Origin: Weissella sagaensis
GTDB taxonomy: Bacteria; Bacillota; Bacilli; Lactobacillales; Lactobacillaceae
Assembly: GCF_005405285.1 (NCBI RefSeq)
Contig: NZ_BJDT01000001.1
Span: 34,726-98,725 of the forward strand
Reading direction: 5' to 3'
Length of the DNA stretch: 64,000 nt
Shown here: positions 51,412 through 59,945 of the stretch, in pieces
Layout: every line of letters begins with the position of its first letter
Numbering within the stretch: the first letter of the stretch is position 1
Translations under genes and position numbers: made by a program
Notes under the pieces: model-generated
What the model saw: only the letters and a program-made list of their open reading frames with translations
What the model was told of the DNA's origin: nothing
The model's database searches: none

Positions 51412-52333
51412 TTTCATCCTCAATAATTAAACCACCATCACTGGCAATTTGTTTGGCAGTTCCTTTGATAGTTTGATTCCCTAATTTTAATGTGACGTGT
51501 TTTCCAATAACGTTGGAACGACGCCGATATTCAGCTAATAGCGTCGTAAAGTCACCGTGGTAATAGGTATTGATAATATTTTTAATTAATGTTGCTAATA
51601 AGAGATTGCGATTAATAGTAGTTGATTTGTTGATACTTTGAGCAATATCGGCTAAATTATCAGGAAAGTCCTTGGTCGTTAGATTTAGGCCAACACCCAT
51701 GATGAAAGCTGAAACAGAATTAGATTCAAGTTCAACATTAGCTTCCGTAATAATGCCGCCGACTTTTTTATTATTAATAAATAAGTCATTTACCCACTTT
51801 AAATCGATTTGTTCTTTTGGGAAAAATGATTCTAATGTTTGGGCGATAACAACAGCCATATTAGTCGTTAATAAGCCAACTTGATTCCAGTTATCAGTCG
51901 TATTGGGTAAGATTATTGTAAAATAAAGACCACTTGTGGCAGGCGAATAAAAATGGCGACCACGCCGCCCGTAACCTGCTGATTGTGTTTCAGCAGCAAA
52001 AAAGGCAGGCTTGCTAATAGTATGCGTTGTTAAGTATTGTTTGGCTAAATGTTGTGTAGAAGTAACTGCTTTCTCAACAAACATGGCATCTATCAATTGT
52101 TTATCCATGTAATAGTTGACGATATCTTCATCTAAAAAAGGCGTTTCAATATATTGATAACCTAAATTTTTACGACTCTCAATTTGATGCGCTTTCTTTT
52201 TTAAAGCATTGATCGCTTTCCAGATACTTTCACGGCTAACATTTAAATCAGTTGCCAATTGATCACCAGATAACCAGTCCCCTTTATGTGCTAATAGTTC
52301 AAATAAAACTTTTTGTTTTGTTGTTGTCACCAT
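51356..52333 (-). CDS. birA: Bifunctional biotin-protein ligase / repressor BirA
   Basis: About 325 residues. An N-terminal HTH (GDWLSGDQLATDLNVSRESIWKAINALKKK) confers repressor function. The catalytic loop GYGRRGRHFYSP holds the G-R-x-G-R-x motif, and LKWVNDLFINNKKVGGI plus the SH3-like C-terminal domain complete the ligase. It makes biotinyl-AMP, biotinylates carboxylases and represses biotin uptake through the box upstream of bioY. Of the start options ATG 52336, ATG 52333 and GTG 52330 after AAAGGAG, I use 52333. It follows bioY by about 10 bp. Confidence 0.94.
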   Translation of the reverse strand: MVTTTKQKVLFELLAHKGDWLSGDQLATDLNVSRESIWKAINALKKKAHQIESRKNLGYQYIETPFLDEDIVNYYMDKQLIDAMFVEKAVTSTQHLAKQYLTTHTISKPAFFAAETQSAGYGRRGRHFYSPATSGLYFTIILPNTTDNWNQVGLLTTNMAVVIAQTLESFFPKEQIDLKWVNDLFINNKKVGGIITEANVELESNSVSAFIMGVGLNLTTKDFPDNLADIAQSINKSTTINRNLLLATLIKNIINTYYHGDFTTLLAEYRRRSNVIGKHVTLKLGNQTIKGTAKQIASDGGLIIEDENGNTKSFTSGEVIKTNVQ

Positions 52334-52343
52334 CATGCTCCTT

Positions 52344-52904
52344 TTAAAATATCGTTTGTAAACTTGGGAGTTTTCTTAAGCGCCTTGCTAAGAAAACGGC
52401 TAAACCTGCTTTAATGATATCACCAGGAAGGAAGGCAAGGTTAGAAATAAGTGCTGTCCCTAGGGGCATGTGTGATTGTACGGATAGCCAAATTGAACCG
52501 ATTAGATCAATAAATAAAACACCAGCCACAACGACAATAATAAATTCTAACCACCATGATAAATGTTGGTGTTGTTTTAGAATGTGTAAGATTGTGCCAA
52601 GTACGAGCGGTACTAGTAACCAACCCAATAAATAACCACCAGTTGGACCAAGAAAGATGGCAAAGCCACCACGGCCACCTGATAAGACTGGTAAACCAAA
52701 TAAAGCAAGTACTAAGAATAATCCAATTGAGAGAAGGCTATACTTGGTGCCTAATAATTCAATTGTTAATAGAATGCCTAAGTTTTGAATAATAATGGGT
52801 ACTGGAATAAATCCTAGTGGAATACCAGGGAAAAAACCTAAAATAATTAAAATAGCAGTCATCATGGCGGCTAGGGTTAATTTTTTAGTTCGTTGACTTG
52901 TCAT
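52344..52904 (-). CDS. bioY: Biotin ECF transporter substrate-binding protein BioY
   Basis: 186 residues with six hydrophobic segments. KLTLAAMMTAILIILGFFPGIPLGFIPVPIIIQNLGILL and LSGGRGGFAIFLGPTGGYLLGW are the BioY signatures of biotin S-components. It captures biotin for an ECF energising module not encoded here. It is the first gene of bioY-birA-zinc finger, behind a BirA operator. Confidence 0.95.
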   Translation of the reverse strand: MTSQRTKKLTLAAMMTAILIILGFFPGIPLGFIPVPIIIQNLGILLTIELLGTKYSLLSIGLFLVLALFGLPVLSGGRGGFAIFLGPTGGYLLGWLLVPLVLGTILHILKQHQHLSWWLEFIIVVVAGVLFIDLIGSIWLSVQSHMPLGTALISNLAFLPGDIIKAGLAVFLARRLRKLPSLQTIF

Positions 52905-52955
52905 AATACATATATGTCCAATCCTTAAAATTTAGAATAAATTCATTATACTAAG

Positions 52956-52987
52956 TTGTAACCCTTAAATCAACAAAAGGGTTACAA
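52956..52987. promoter_or_regulatory. BirA operator
   Basis: TTGTAACCC (52956-52964) and GGGTTACAA (52979-52987) form perfect 9-bp arms with a 14-bp spacer. That fits the TTGT(T/A)AAC-N14/15-GTTAACAA-type biotin boxes of Firmicutes. It is 52 bp upstream of bioY. Confidence 0.88.
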
Positions 52988-52994
52988 AACAAAA

Positions 52995-53007
52995 ACACGA
53001 ACTATTT
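52995..53007 (+). promoter_or_regulatory. PurBox-like site upstream of guanine deaminase
   Basis: ACACGAACTATTT contains CGAAC with A/T flanks, 109 bp upstream of the guanine deaminase start. A single box of this kind resembles lactococcal PurR sites. Confidence 0.45.
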
Positions 53008-53115
53008 TATTTTAAATAATAACAAAGTTAGTCATTTATTGCGATTTATAATGAAAACACATATAATGTTTGCTATAATTTTGAGTGTTGAAAAAATAAT
53101 CATAAATTTTTTGAG

Positions 53116-54459
53116 GTGAATATTATCTATAAAACGGTATTAAAAGGTAGTTACTATACTGCCATTGATAAGAATCAAATAGATTATCAAATAGATAGTT
53201 TAATTTGTATAGACGAAAACGGGCAAATTGCTAATATTGTAAAGCCAAATAATGGTGATTATGAAAAAATACATCACGAGGCAGAACAACAAGGGACTTT
53301 GATGGCATTAACTAAGGACCAGGTAATTATGCCAGGATTTATCGATCTACATGTGCATGCACCGCAATGGCCAAATGCAGGTTTGGCATTAGATCGACCA
53401 TTATATGAATGGTTGGATCAATACACTTTTCCATTAGAAGCTAAATTTAAAGATGCTGACTATGCGCATCTAGTTTACGATAATTTAGTTGAGACTTTGT
53501 TAGCAAATGGTACAACGACTGCACTCTATTTTGGGTCAGTTGATAATACTGGTAATGTTGAATTAGTTAAAGCTTGCTTAGATCATCATCAACGTGGATT
53601 TGTTGGGAAGGTTGTTATGGATAATCCAGCACAAACACCTGATTATTATCGTGATGAATCTGCACAAGTTGCATTAGATGAAACCGAAGCATTTATACAT
53701 CAGGTTGAGCAATTAAATAAAAATGAAAAGATACCTGTGACACCGGTTATTACGCCACGCTTTCTACCATCTTGTACAGATGAAGTATTGGCAGGATTAG
53801 GTCAGTTAGCAACAAAGTATAATTTACCAATTCAATCACATTGTAGTGAAAGTGATTGGGAAAATGGTTATGCACTTGAAACGCATGGTCAGCGAGACGC
53901 AGCAGTTTTAGATGATTTTGGATTACTAACTGATAAAACAGTTATGGCACATGGCACATTGCTTAATGATGAAGATCTCGATCGTTTTAAGAATCGTGGC
54001 GTTGGGATTGCACATTGTCCAATTTCAAATGTGTATTTTGGTAATGCTGTTATGCCTGCTAAGAAAATTTTAGCTAAGGATGTAAAGGTTGGATTGGGTA
54101 CTGATATTTCGGGTGGCTTTGACCCAAGTATTTACCAAAATATTCGTCAGGCAATCATGTCATCACGAATGCTTGATGAAGGAGTTGATAGTAAGTTATC
54201 TCCTGAATTGCGCGGGCAAGAAGATGCAGCAATTACTGCTCGAAATGCTTTTTATATGGCAACAGTTGGCGGTGCGCAAAGCCTTAACTTAACAACAGGA
54301 CAAGTCAAAGTGGGGTATGCTGCTGATTTACAAATTGTTCATACAAAGTATCCAACATTTGGACATCAAGAGCCTGAAGATACGTTTGACAAAATGATGT
54401 ATCAAACAACAGCAGCAGAAATTGATCATGTGATGACCCAAGGTATTTTTGTTAAGTAA
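53116..54459 (+). CDS. guaD: Guanine deaminase
   Basis: 447 residues, amidohydrolase fold. GFIDLHVHAPQWPNAG carries the H-x-H zinc motif. PITPRFLPSC-like (VITPRFLPSC), LPIQSHCSES (His), VMAHGTLL (His) and GLGTDISGGFDPS (Asp) complete the guanine deaminase active site. It converts guanine to xanthine. The start is uncertain: GTG 53116 overlaps its only SD (GAGGTG). Correct spacing would instead point to ATT 53122 or ATC 53125. The following NCS2 permease and a PurBox-like site suggest a purine salvage operon. Confidence 0.92.
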   Translation: MNIIYKTVLKGSYYTAIDKNQIDYQIDSLICIDENGQIANIVKPNNGDYEKIHHEAEQQGTLMALTKDQVIMPGFIDLHVHAPQWPNAGLALDRPLYEWLDQYTFPLEAKFKDADYAHLVYDNLVETLLANGTTTALYFGSVDNTGNVELVKACLDHHQRGFVGKVVMDNPAQTPDYYRDESAQVALDETEAFIHQVEQLNKNEKIPVTPVITPRFLPSCTDEVLAGLGQLATKYNLPIQSHCSESDWENGYALETHGQRDAAVLDDFGLLTDKTVMAHGTLLNDEDLDRFKNRGVGIAHCPISNVYFGNAVMPAKKILAKDVKVGLGTDISGGFDPSIYQNIRQAIMSSRMLDEGVDSKLSPELRGQEDAAITARNAFYMATVGGAQSLNLTTGQVKVGYAADLQIVHTKYPTFGHQEPEDTFDKMMYQTTAAEIDHVMTQGIFVK

Positions 54460-54461
54460 AG

Positions 54462-54477
54462 TGTTTCACATGGAACA
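54462..54477. other. parS-like site 4
   Basis: TGTTTCACATGGAACA. Its complement TGTTCCATGTGAAACA is a known style of parS variant. It lies 2 bp after the guanine deaminase stop. Confidence 0.65.
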
Positions 54478-54509
54478 TTAGTAATTAAGAATAGGAAAGA
54501 GAACAATTG

Positions 54510-55850
54510 ATGGCACAAGAAGAGAGCGGATTATTAATTGGTGCAAATGATAAAGTACCTGTAGCAGAGGCAGGACTTTTAGGATTGCAACACGTTTTAG
54601 CAATGGATGTATATGTGCCACCGCTAATTATCGCAGGTTTGTTATCAATGAGTGCAGCACAAACTAGTGGCTTTTTACAGGTTGCATTTCTAGCATGTGG
54701 TATTGGTACATTATTTCAAACATCATTGTTTATGAAAATGCCTATGTCACAAGGACCATCATACGTGCCTATTGGTGCCATTGTTGGTGTATTTATGGGA
54801 AATGGGGCTGGTCATGGTGGCATGGCAACTGTGATTGGGTCAAGTATTGTTGCTGCTATTTTATTGATACTACTAGGCTTTTCTGGATTTTATCAAAAAA
54901 TTGTAAATAAGTTAGTACCATCAATTGTTGGTGGAACAATTATTACTTGCGTGGGGTTATCGTTAATACCATCAGCTTTGAATGATAATATTTTTGAAGC
55001 TAGCGGTAATATTTACCAAAATATTGAATTAGCAGTTATAACGATGGTAGCATTGTTGCTTTCTATCACAATTGGAACGTATCTGCCTAAGCTACAAAAG
55101 ATTTTTAAAATTGGATCGATTGTGATTGCACTAATGGTTGGTACAATTGTGGCAAGTTTCAAAGGACTAATGGATTGGTCAACAGTCTTGAACGCAGATT
55201 GGTTCAGCTTGCCAAAGTTTACAGCATTACACTATGGCATCAATTTTAATTTATCAGCAATTATTACGTTCATTATTATTTTTGTGGTCTTAACAACTGA
55301 AACAACTGGTACATGGTTTGCCATGAGTGCAGTTACGAAAGAAAAAATCAGTAATAAGCAATGGAATCACGGTATTATCGGTGAGGGAATGAGTTGTTTG
55401 GTATCAGCCTTACTTGGTAGTACACCAATGACAGGATATTCAACGAACGCAGGTGTTGTTTCAATTACAGGTGTTGCTAGTCGACGTGTTTTCGTAGCAG
55501 CTGGTTTTTGGTTCATTTTACTAGGATTTTTTGGTAAGTTATCGGCACTATTAGCAGCTATTCCAGCAGCAGTAGTTGGGGGTGTTTTTGCAGTCATTGT
55601 TGTTATTATCATGTTAAGTGGGTTGAACGTTATCGGTGATTTGAATATGACGGGTAATAAGGGTTATATTATCGGAGTGCCGATTGTTATGACTTTGGCA
55701 CTTGTATTTTTGCCAGATAAAGTCATTAATGATGCCCCACAAATGATTCAATACTTGCTAGGGTCACCAATTACCGTAGCTGCTGTTACGGCAGTAATTT
55801 TGAATTTAGTATTGAATAAAAAAGAAGCAAAGTCAGCAATTGCCAAGTAA
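54510..55850 (+). CDS. Purine (xanthine/guanine-type) permease, NCS2 family
   Basis: 446 residues, 12-14 hydrophobic segments. GLQHVLAMDVYVPPLIIAG is the NAT/NCS2 opening (Q-H motif). FIIIFVVLTTETTGTWFAMS and GSTPMTGYSTNAGVVSITGVASR are substrate-site motifs (TETTG and the Q/N-N-x-G-like STNAG). It belongs to the xanthine/uric acid branch rather than the AzgA branch seen at 24979. Placed after guanine deaminase, guanine or xanthine transport is likely. ATG 54510 has SD GGAAAGAG. Confidence 0.88.
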   Translation: MAQEESGLLIGANDKVPVAEAGLLGLQHVLAMDVYVPPLIIAGLLSMSAAQTSGFLQVAFLACGIGTLFQTSLFMKMPMSQGPSYVPIGAIVGVFMGNGAGHGGMATVIGSSIVAAILLILLGFSGFYQKIVNKLVPSIVGGTIITCVGLSLIPSALNDNIFEASGNIYQNIELAVITMVALLLSITIGTYLPKLQKIFKIGSIVIALMVGTIVASFKGLMDWSTVLNADWFSLPKFTALHYGINFNLSAIITFIIIFVVLTTETTGTWFAMSAVTKEKISNKQWNHGIIGEGMSCLVSALLGSTPMTGYSTNAGVVSITGVASRRVFVAAGFWFILLGFFGKLSALLAAIPAAVVGGVFAVIVVIIMLSGLNVIGDLNMTGNKGYIIGVPIVMTLALVFLPDKVINDAPQMIQYLLGSPITVAAVTAVILNLVLNKKEAKSAIAK

Positions 55851-55858
55851 GTATAGAA

Positions 55859-55887
55859 AGAAGCATAAATTTATGCTTCTTTTTTTG
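55859..55887 (+). terminator. Terminator of the guaD-permease operon
   Basis: AGAAGCATAAA / TTTATGCTTCT followed by TTTTT. Confidence 0.9.
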
Positions 55888-56013
55888 TTTTATAAGCCAA
55901 TTAAAAATGCCTTTTTCATGAACAATAAAGGACTTTAATTTGCCGAAATAAATAATGAATTTACAAGTGTAAATATTTGTAAATACGATAGCTAAATGTT
56001 AATATATCAGTAT

Positions 56014-56027
56014 TGAAAGCGCTTACT
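56014..56027. promoter_or_regulatory. cre-like site upstream of the OPA transporter
   Basis: TGAAAGCGCTTACT differs from the cre consensus only in its last base, 50 bp upstream of the start. Confidence 0.5.
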
Positions 56028-56076
56028 ATCTGCTTTCAAAAATCACAATGGGTTATTGTATGATGGGAGTTATTTT

Positions 56077-57429
56077 ATGTTTAATTTTTTAAAACCGTTG
56101 CCGGATGCAGCGCAACAAGTGCCGCCAAATAAAGTTGAGTCAAGTTATAAAAAATGGCAGTTTCGGGTGTTATTGTCGACCTCAATGATTTATATTGGCT
56201 ATTATATTATTCGTTTAATTTTTACAGCACAGCAAAATGAAATTCGAGCAGCATATGGCTTTTCATTAACGCAAATGGGATTTATCTTATCAATGTTTGG
56301 AATTGGTTACGGGGTTTCTAAATTGATTATGGGAACCTTAGCTGATCGGTCGAATGCTAATCGATATATTGCATTTGGGTTGCTGGCTAGTTCAGTAATT
56401 AATGTTGTTTTGGGCTCAACCAAAAGTTTTACATTAATTCTATTATTGATGTTGATGAATTCTATTCTACAAGGAATGGGCGCAGCTGCAGCACAACGTA
56501 GTATTTCATTATGGTTTGGGCGTCATAAAAAAGGTTCCTTTTTAGCACGTGGTACAGCCTATTCAATTTGGTCAAGTGCGCACAACTTTGGTGCCTTTGC
56601 TGCTGTCGCAAGTATTAATTTATCAGTATTTATGTTTGGACCAAGTGTTGCCTTTTCATTTTATACTGCCTCAGCAATCTCTGTTATTATTGCAATTATC
56701 TCATTATGGTTAGGTTCAGATAGACCAGCAACACAAGGATTACCAACAATTGAAGAATACTCTGGTGAGGCAGTTGTTGTTGATGGTGAGGTGGTTCAAA
56801 GTGAATTAACTGATGATTCTGTTTTTAAGGTATTTACTAAGTATATTTTGAAGAATAAGTTAGTTATGGTAATTATTCTTGTCTCATTGTCATTATATGT
56901 TGTTCGCTTTGGTATTATGTCATGGATTCCAGGTTATCTAACTGAACATAAAGGTTTTAGTCAAAGTGAAGCTAAGTGGTTATTTGGAATCTTTGAATTA
57001 GCATCAGTGCCCGGTGTTATTCTGTTAGGTTATATTTCTGATCTTTTGAAGGGACGTCGTGCAATGGCAATGATTGGTTCGTTGGTATTGTTAGCAGTTG
57101 ATTTGACAGCTTACTTTTATGTGACTAATCACGCTGCTTTGATCGTCATCTTGTTGCTATTAGGTAATTTAATTTATGCGCCAATTACGATTATTGGTTT
57201 AATGGTTAATGAGGCAGTGCCAAAGTTTGCTGTTGGTATGTCAACGGGAGCGATGGGATTTGCACAGTATGTATTTGGTGAAGTGATTGGTACATTAGGT
57301 GTCGCTTCAATCGCACAAACGTATGGTTGGGCAGCCGCAGATATTGTTATTTATCTCTTTACAGCGATTGCTATTGGTGGCGCAATTTACATCATGATTA
57401 AGCAAAATAGTATGCTTAAAGAAGCTTAA
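56077..57429 (+). CDS. Organophosphate:phosphate antiporter family MFS transporter (UhpT/GlpT-like)
   Basis: 450 residues, 12 hydrophobic segments. STSMIYIGYYIIRLIFTAQQNEIRAAYGFSLTQMGFILSMFGIGYGVSKLIMGTLADRSN is the OPA-family first half, including the Tyr-rich helix with Arg. MSWIPGYLTEHKGFSQSEAKWLFG opens the second half. The family exchanges sugar phosphates or glycerol-3-phosphate for phosphate; which one cannot be told. ATG 56077 with SD GGGAG is used instead of an upstream TTG. Confidence 0.87.
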   Translation: MFNFLKPLPDAAQQVPPNKVESSYKKWQFRVLLSTSMIYIGYYIIRLIFTAQQNEIRAAYGFSLTQMGFILSMFGIGYGVSKLIMGTLADRSNANRYIAFGLLASSVINVVLGSTKSFTLILLLMLMNSILQGMGAAAAQRSISLWFGRHKKGSFLARGTAYSIWSSAHNFGAFAAVASINLSVFMFGPSVAFSFYTASAISVIIAIISLWLGSDRPATQGLPTIEEYSGEAVVVDGEVVQSELTDDSVFKVFTKYILKNKLVMVIILVSLSLYVVRFGIMSWIPGYLTEHKGFSQSEAKWLFGIFELASVPGVILLGYISDLLKGRRAMAMIGSLVLLAVDLTAYFYVTNHAALIVILLLLGNLIYAPITIIGLMVNEAVPKFAVGMSTGAMGFAQYVFGEVIGTLGVASIAQTYGWAAADIVIYLFTAIAIGGAIYIMIKQNSMLKEA

Positions 57430-57440
57430 GCAGGTTATGG

Positions 57441-57508
57441 GAAGCGAGATATTCGCTTCTTTTTTTTCTATAAAAAACGAGAATCAATGAATTATCATTA
57501 ATTCTCGC
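57441..57508. terminator. Two terminators between convergent genes
   Basis: GAAGCGA / TCGCTTC with a T run (57441-57468) ends the transporter gene. CGAGAAT..AATGA / TCATT..ATTCTCG (57478-57508), with A on its left, ends the minus-strand glucan-binding gene. Confidence 0.85.
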
Positions 57509-57522
57509 CTTCATTATGTGAG

Positions 57523-58212
57523 TTATTCATCTGGTAACTGATACCTTAGATAGTACGTATTATCTTTACTAAAGTAGTACATATGACCATCAATGTAATG
57601 GTAGCCTTGGACGGCACGACCATCATTTTCTACATAGTAGGTATGGCCATATGCTGATACCCAGCTATTAGTTTGTAAGATACCACCTTCGTAGTAGAAG
57701 AATCCATTATCATGGTTTTTAAAACCGGTATATAATTGACCATTTTCAATCCAACGCCAACCGACACCTTCAATGTTTAAATAGCCATTAGGGACTTCTT
57801 TACGAAGATAGAACGTATTGTCTGAACCAAAATCATAGGCTTGACCGTTAATCCATTGGTAACCTTGAACGGCACGTCCGTTGTTATCAACGTAGTAAGT
57901 TAAGCCATAAGCATGTTCCCATTGATTGTTTTGACGAACCCCGTTGACAAACCAATAATAGGAACCAGCATAGTAACGTAAACCAGTATAAGGTCGACCG
58001 TTTTCTAACCAGTTGTAGCCACCGTTAGCTGTAGAAACTTCAGGTGAGTAAACGTACCCAGTTCGAGTATCCTGTTGCATCCTTGTTGTTTGTACAGTGC
58101 TTTCGCTAGTGTCTGCAAAAACAGGTGTTGTTGTGATAGCTAATCCACTAAGAACAGCACCACCTACTAAGGCTGATACTAATGAAGCTTTGCTAAATCG
58201 TTGCATTTTCAT
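57523..58212 (-). CDS. Secreted glucan-binding-repeat protein without catalytic domain
   Basis: 229 residues. A signal peptide (about 1-33, MKMQRFSKASLVSALVGG... ending VFA-DT) is followed by a short linker and two ~80-residue units. Each reads W-x-E-N-G-x-x-Y-T-G (NWLENGRPYTG, RWIENGQLYTG), then a Y-Y-x-x-G segment, then YYV-(D/E)-N-x-GRAVQGY and FYLR or YYLR. These are the aromatic/glycine repeats of dextransucrase and choline-binding-type domains. No enzyme domain is present, so it is an exported glucan or wall-polymer binding protein. SD AAAGGAGG precedes ATG 58212. Confidence 0.85.
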   Translation of the reverse strand: MKMQRFSKASLVSALVGGAVLSGLAITTTPVFADTSESTVQTTRMQQDTRTGYVYSPEVSTANGGYNWLENGRPYTGLRYYAGSYYWFVNGVRQNNQWEHAYGLTYYVDNNGRAVQGYQWINGQAYDFGSDNTFYLRKEVPNGYLNIEGVGWRWIENGQLYTGFKNHDNGFFYYEGGILQTNSWVSAYGHTYYVENDGRAVQGYHYIDGHMYYFSKDNTYYLRYQLPDE

Positions 58213-58459
58213 TATGTGTACCTCCTTTGTATAATAATAAGTTTACCGCAAATTCGAATATTATGTTACTAATGTGTATCGAAAATGTTTCTAAAAAGTT
58301 ACTGTTTTTTATTTAAAACAGGGACAAATAAGTCTGAAAACAAGGTTTATTAGAATTTTTATGACGGCAATAGTAGCTTAAATTACAAAATACAACTTGC
58401 ATCTTAAAATTGATGGTGTTAAACTCTTTTTAAATTAAAAAATAATTAGAAATATGAAA
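58213..58459. other. Intergenic stretch before the T-box leader, nothing recognised
   Basis: This AT-rich sequence carries the divergent promoters of the glucan-binding gene and of the T-box transcript. No ORF with an SD and no repeat was found. Confidence 0.5.
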
Positions 58460-58689
58460 AGAAGAGTAGTGATGATGATGTCTTTAACAGAGAGCCTCGT
58501 TGGTGAAATCAGGCAAGATATGTCATTGCGAAGATGAACTTGGATGATTTTCAAGGAGTTAACGCAACTTGAACGGGTGGCATCGTTATAACTGCCAATG
58601 AGGCACTGTGATAATCATAGTGTAAATAGGGATGGTAACGCGAATATTCGGCCCAAAGGCAAAAATGTCTTTGGGCCGAATATTTTTTA
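58460..58689 (+). promoter_or_regulatory. T-box riboswitch, methionine specifier
   Basis: AGAGAG at about 58489-58494 and GGTGAAAT are stem I elements. The specifier ATG (58534-58536) sits in GAAG-ATG-A, the expected context. AGGGATGGTAACGCG (58628-58642) is the T-box. The terminator pairs AATATTCGGCCCAAAG (58643-58658) with its complement at 58669-58684, followed by T. A Met codon fits the downstream methionine gene. Confidence 0.9.
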
Positions 58690-58719
58690 TTATAAAGAAA
58701 ATTTCGGGGGATAAATAAT

Positions 58720-59850
58720 ATGACAAGTGCAACAACAAACCAAGTTAAGTTTCCAAATCGTTATGATATTGTGGGCAGTTTTTTAAGAACAGATGCATTG
58801 AAAGCAGCACGACAACAATTTGAAGCTGGTGAAATTACTGAGGACCAATTAACTAAAGTACAACATGATGAAACTAAAAAAATTGTTGATAAGCAAGTCT
58901 CACTTGGATTAAAAGATATTACTGATGGTGAGTTTAATCGTTCTTGGTGGCATTTGGATTTTTTGTGGGGCCTAGAGGGAGTCGCAACATATGATTACCA
59001 TGAAAGTTATAAGTTTAAGGATGGTCAAACACGAACTGATAATGTTGAACTGGTAGGTAAAGTTGCCTATAATCCTAATCACCCATTTTTTGATAGTTAT
59101 GAATTTTTAGCATCAATTACACCAGCAGAAATTACCCCAAAGCAAACAATTCCATCACCAACGATGCTATTCCGGGACAATCGTAGTGATAACTGGTCAA
59201 AATATTATGATACTTATGATGAATATTTGACTGATTTGGCGACAGCTTATCATCAAACGATTCAACATTTTTATGATTTAGGTGCACGTTATGTGCAATT
59301 AGATGATACAACCTGGGCCTTTTTGATTAGTAAGTTACATGATAGCCAAGCAGATGCAGCGGAACATGAAAAATATGTCAAGATTGCACAAGATAGTGTG
59401 AAAGTCATTAATGATGCTTTGGCTGATTTACCTGATGATTTGACGGTTACAACGCATATTTGTCGGGGGAATTTCCAATCAACTTATTTGTTTGCAGGTG
59501 GTTATGATGATGTTGCTTCATATTTGGGCCAACTAAATTATGATGGCGTCTTTCTAGAATTCGATGATGATCGTTCAGGTTCATTTGATTCATTAGGTGA
59601 AATTTGGGCGGGCGATACGAACAAGCGGATTGTTTTGGGACTTATCACATCAAAAAAGCCTGAAATTGAAGATCAAGATGCTATCATTGCTCGTGTAAAC
59701 GAAGCTGCGAAAATTGTGCCGTTAGAAAACCTGGCACTGTCAACACAATGTGGTTTTGCCTCAACTGAAGAAGGTAACAAATTAACGCAAGCCCAACAGT
59801 GGGATAAGTTAGATTTTGTCATTCAAACTGCTAATAAAATTTGGGGTTAA
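58720..59850 (+). CDS. MetE-like methionine synthase, C-terminal-domain type (YxjG/YxjH)
   Basis: 376 residues, corresponding only to the C-terminal barrel of cobalamin-independent methionine synthase. DGEFNRSWWHLDFLWGL, YVQLDDTTWAF, TTHICRGN (His and Cys zinc ligands), FLEFDDDRSGSF and STQCGFAST (Cys ligand) mark the zinc-thiol site. It should methylate homocysteine or a related thiol. The methyl donor of such short proteins is not settled; the N-terminal folate-binding domain of MetE is absent. The T-box with an ATG specifier shows methionine-starvation control. SD GGGGG. Confidence 0.9.
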   Translation: MTSATTNQVKFPNRYDIVGSFLRTDALKAARQQFEAGEITEDQLTKVQHDETKKIVDKQVSLGLKDITDGEFNRSWWHLDFLWGLEGVATYDYHESYKFKDGQTRTDNVELVGKVAYNPNHPFFDSYEFLASITPAEITPKQTIPSPTMLFRDNRSDNWSKYYDTYDEYLTDLATAYHQTIQHFYDLGARYVQLDDTTWAFLISKLHDSQADAAEHEKYVKIAQDSVKVINDALADLPDDLTVTTHICRGNFQSTYLFAGGYDDVASYLGQLNYDGVFLEFDDDRSGSFDSLGEIWAGDTNKRIVLGLITSKKPEIEDQDAIIARVNEAAKIVPLENLALSTQCGFASTEEGNKLTQAQQWDKLDFVIQTANKIWG

Positions 59851-59858
59851 CGTTACAA

Positions 59859-59872
59859 TGTAAGCGCTTAAA
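59859..59872. promoter_or_regulatory. cre-like site
   Basis: TGTAAGCGCTTAAA, one mismatch to the cre consensus, between the MetE-like gene and the small gene at 59946. Confidence 0.45.
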
Positions 59873-59945
59873 TAATTCTAGAAAAACTGTTATAATAAGT
59901 GTAACGATAAAATATTGGACAGACTAGTTTGGGGAAAGGATGAGT

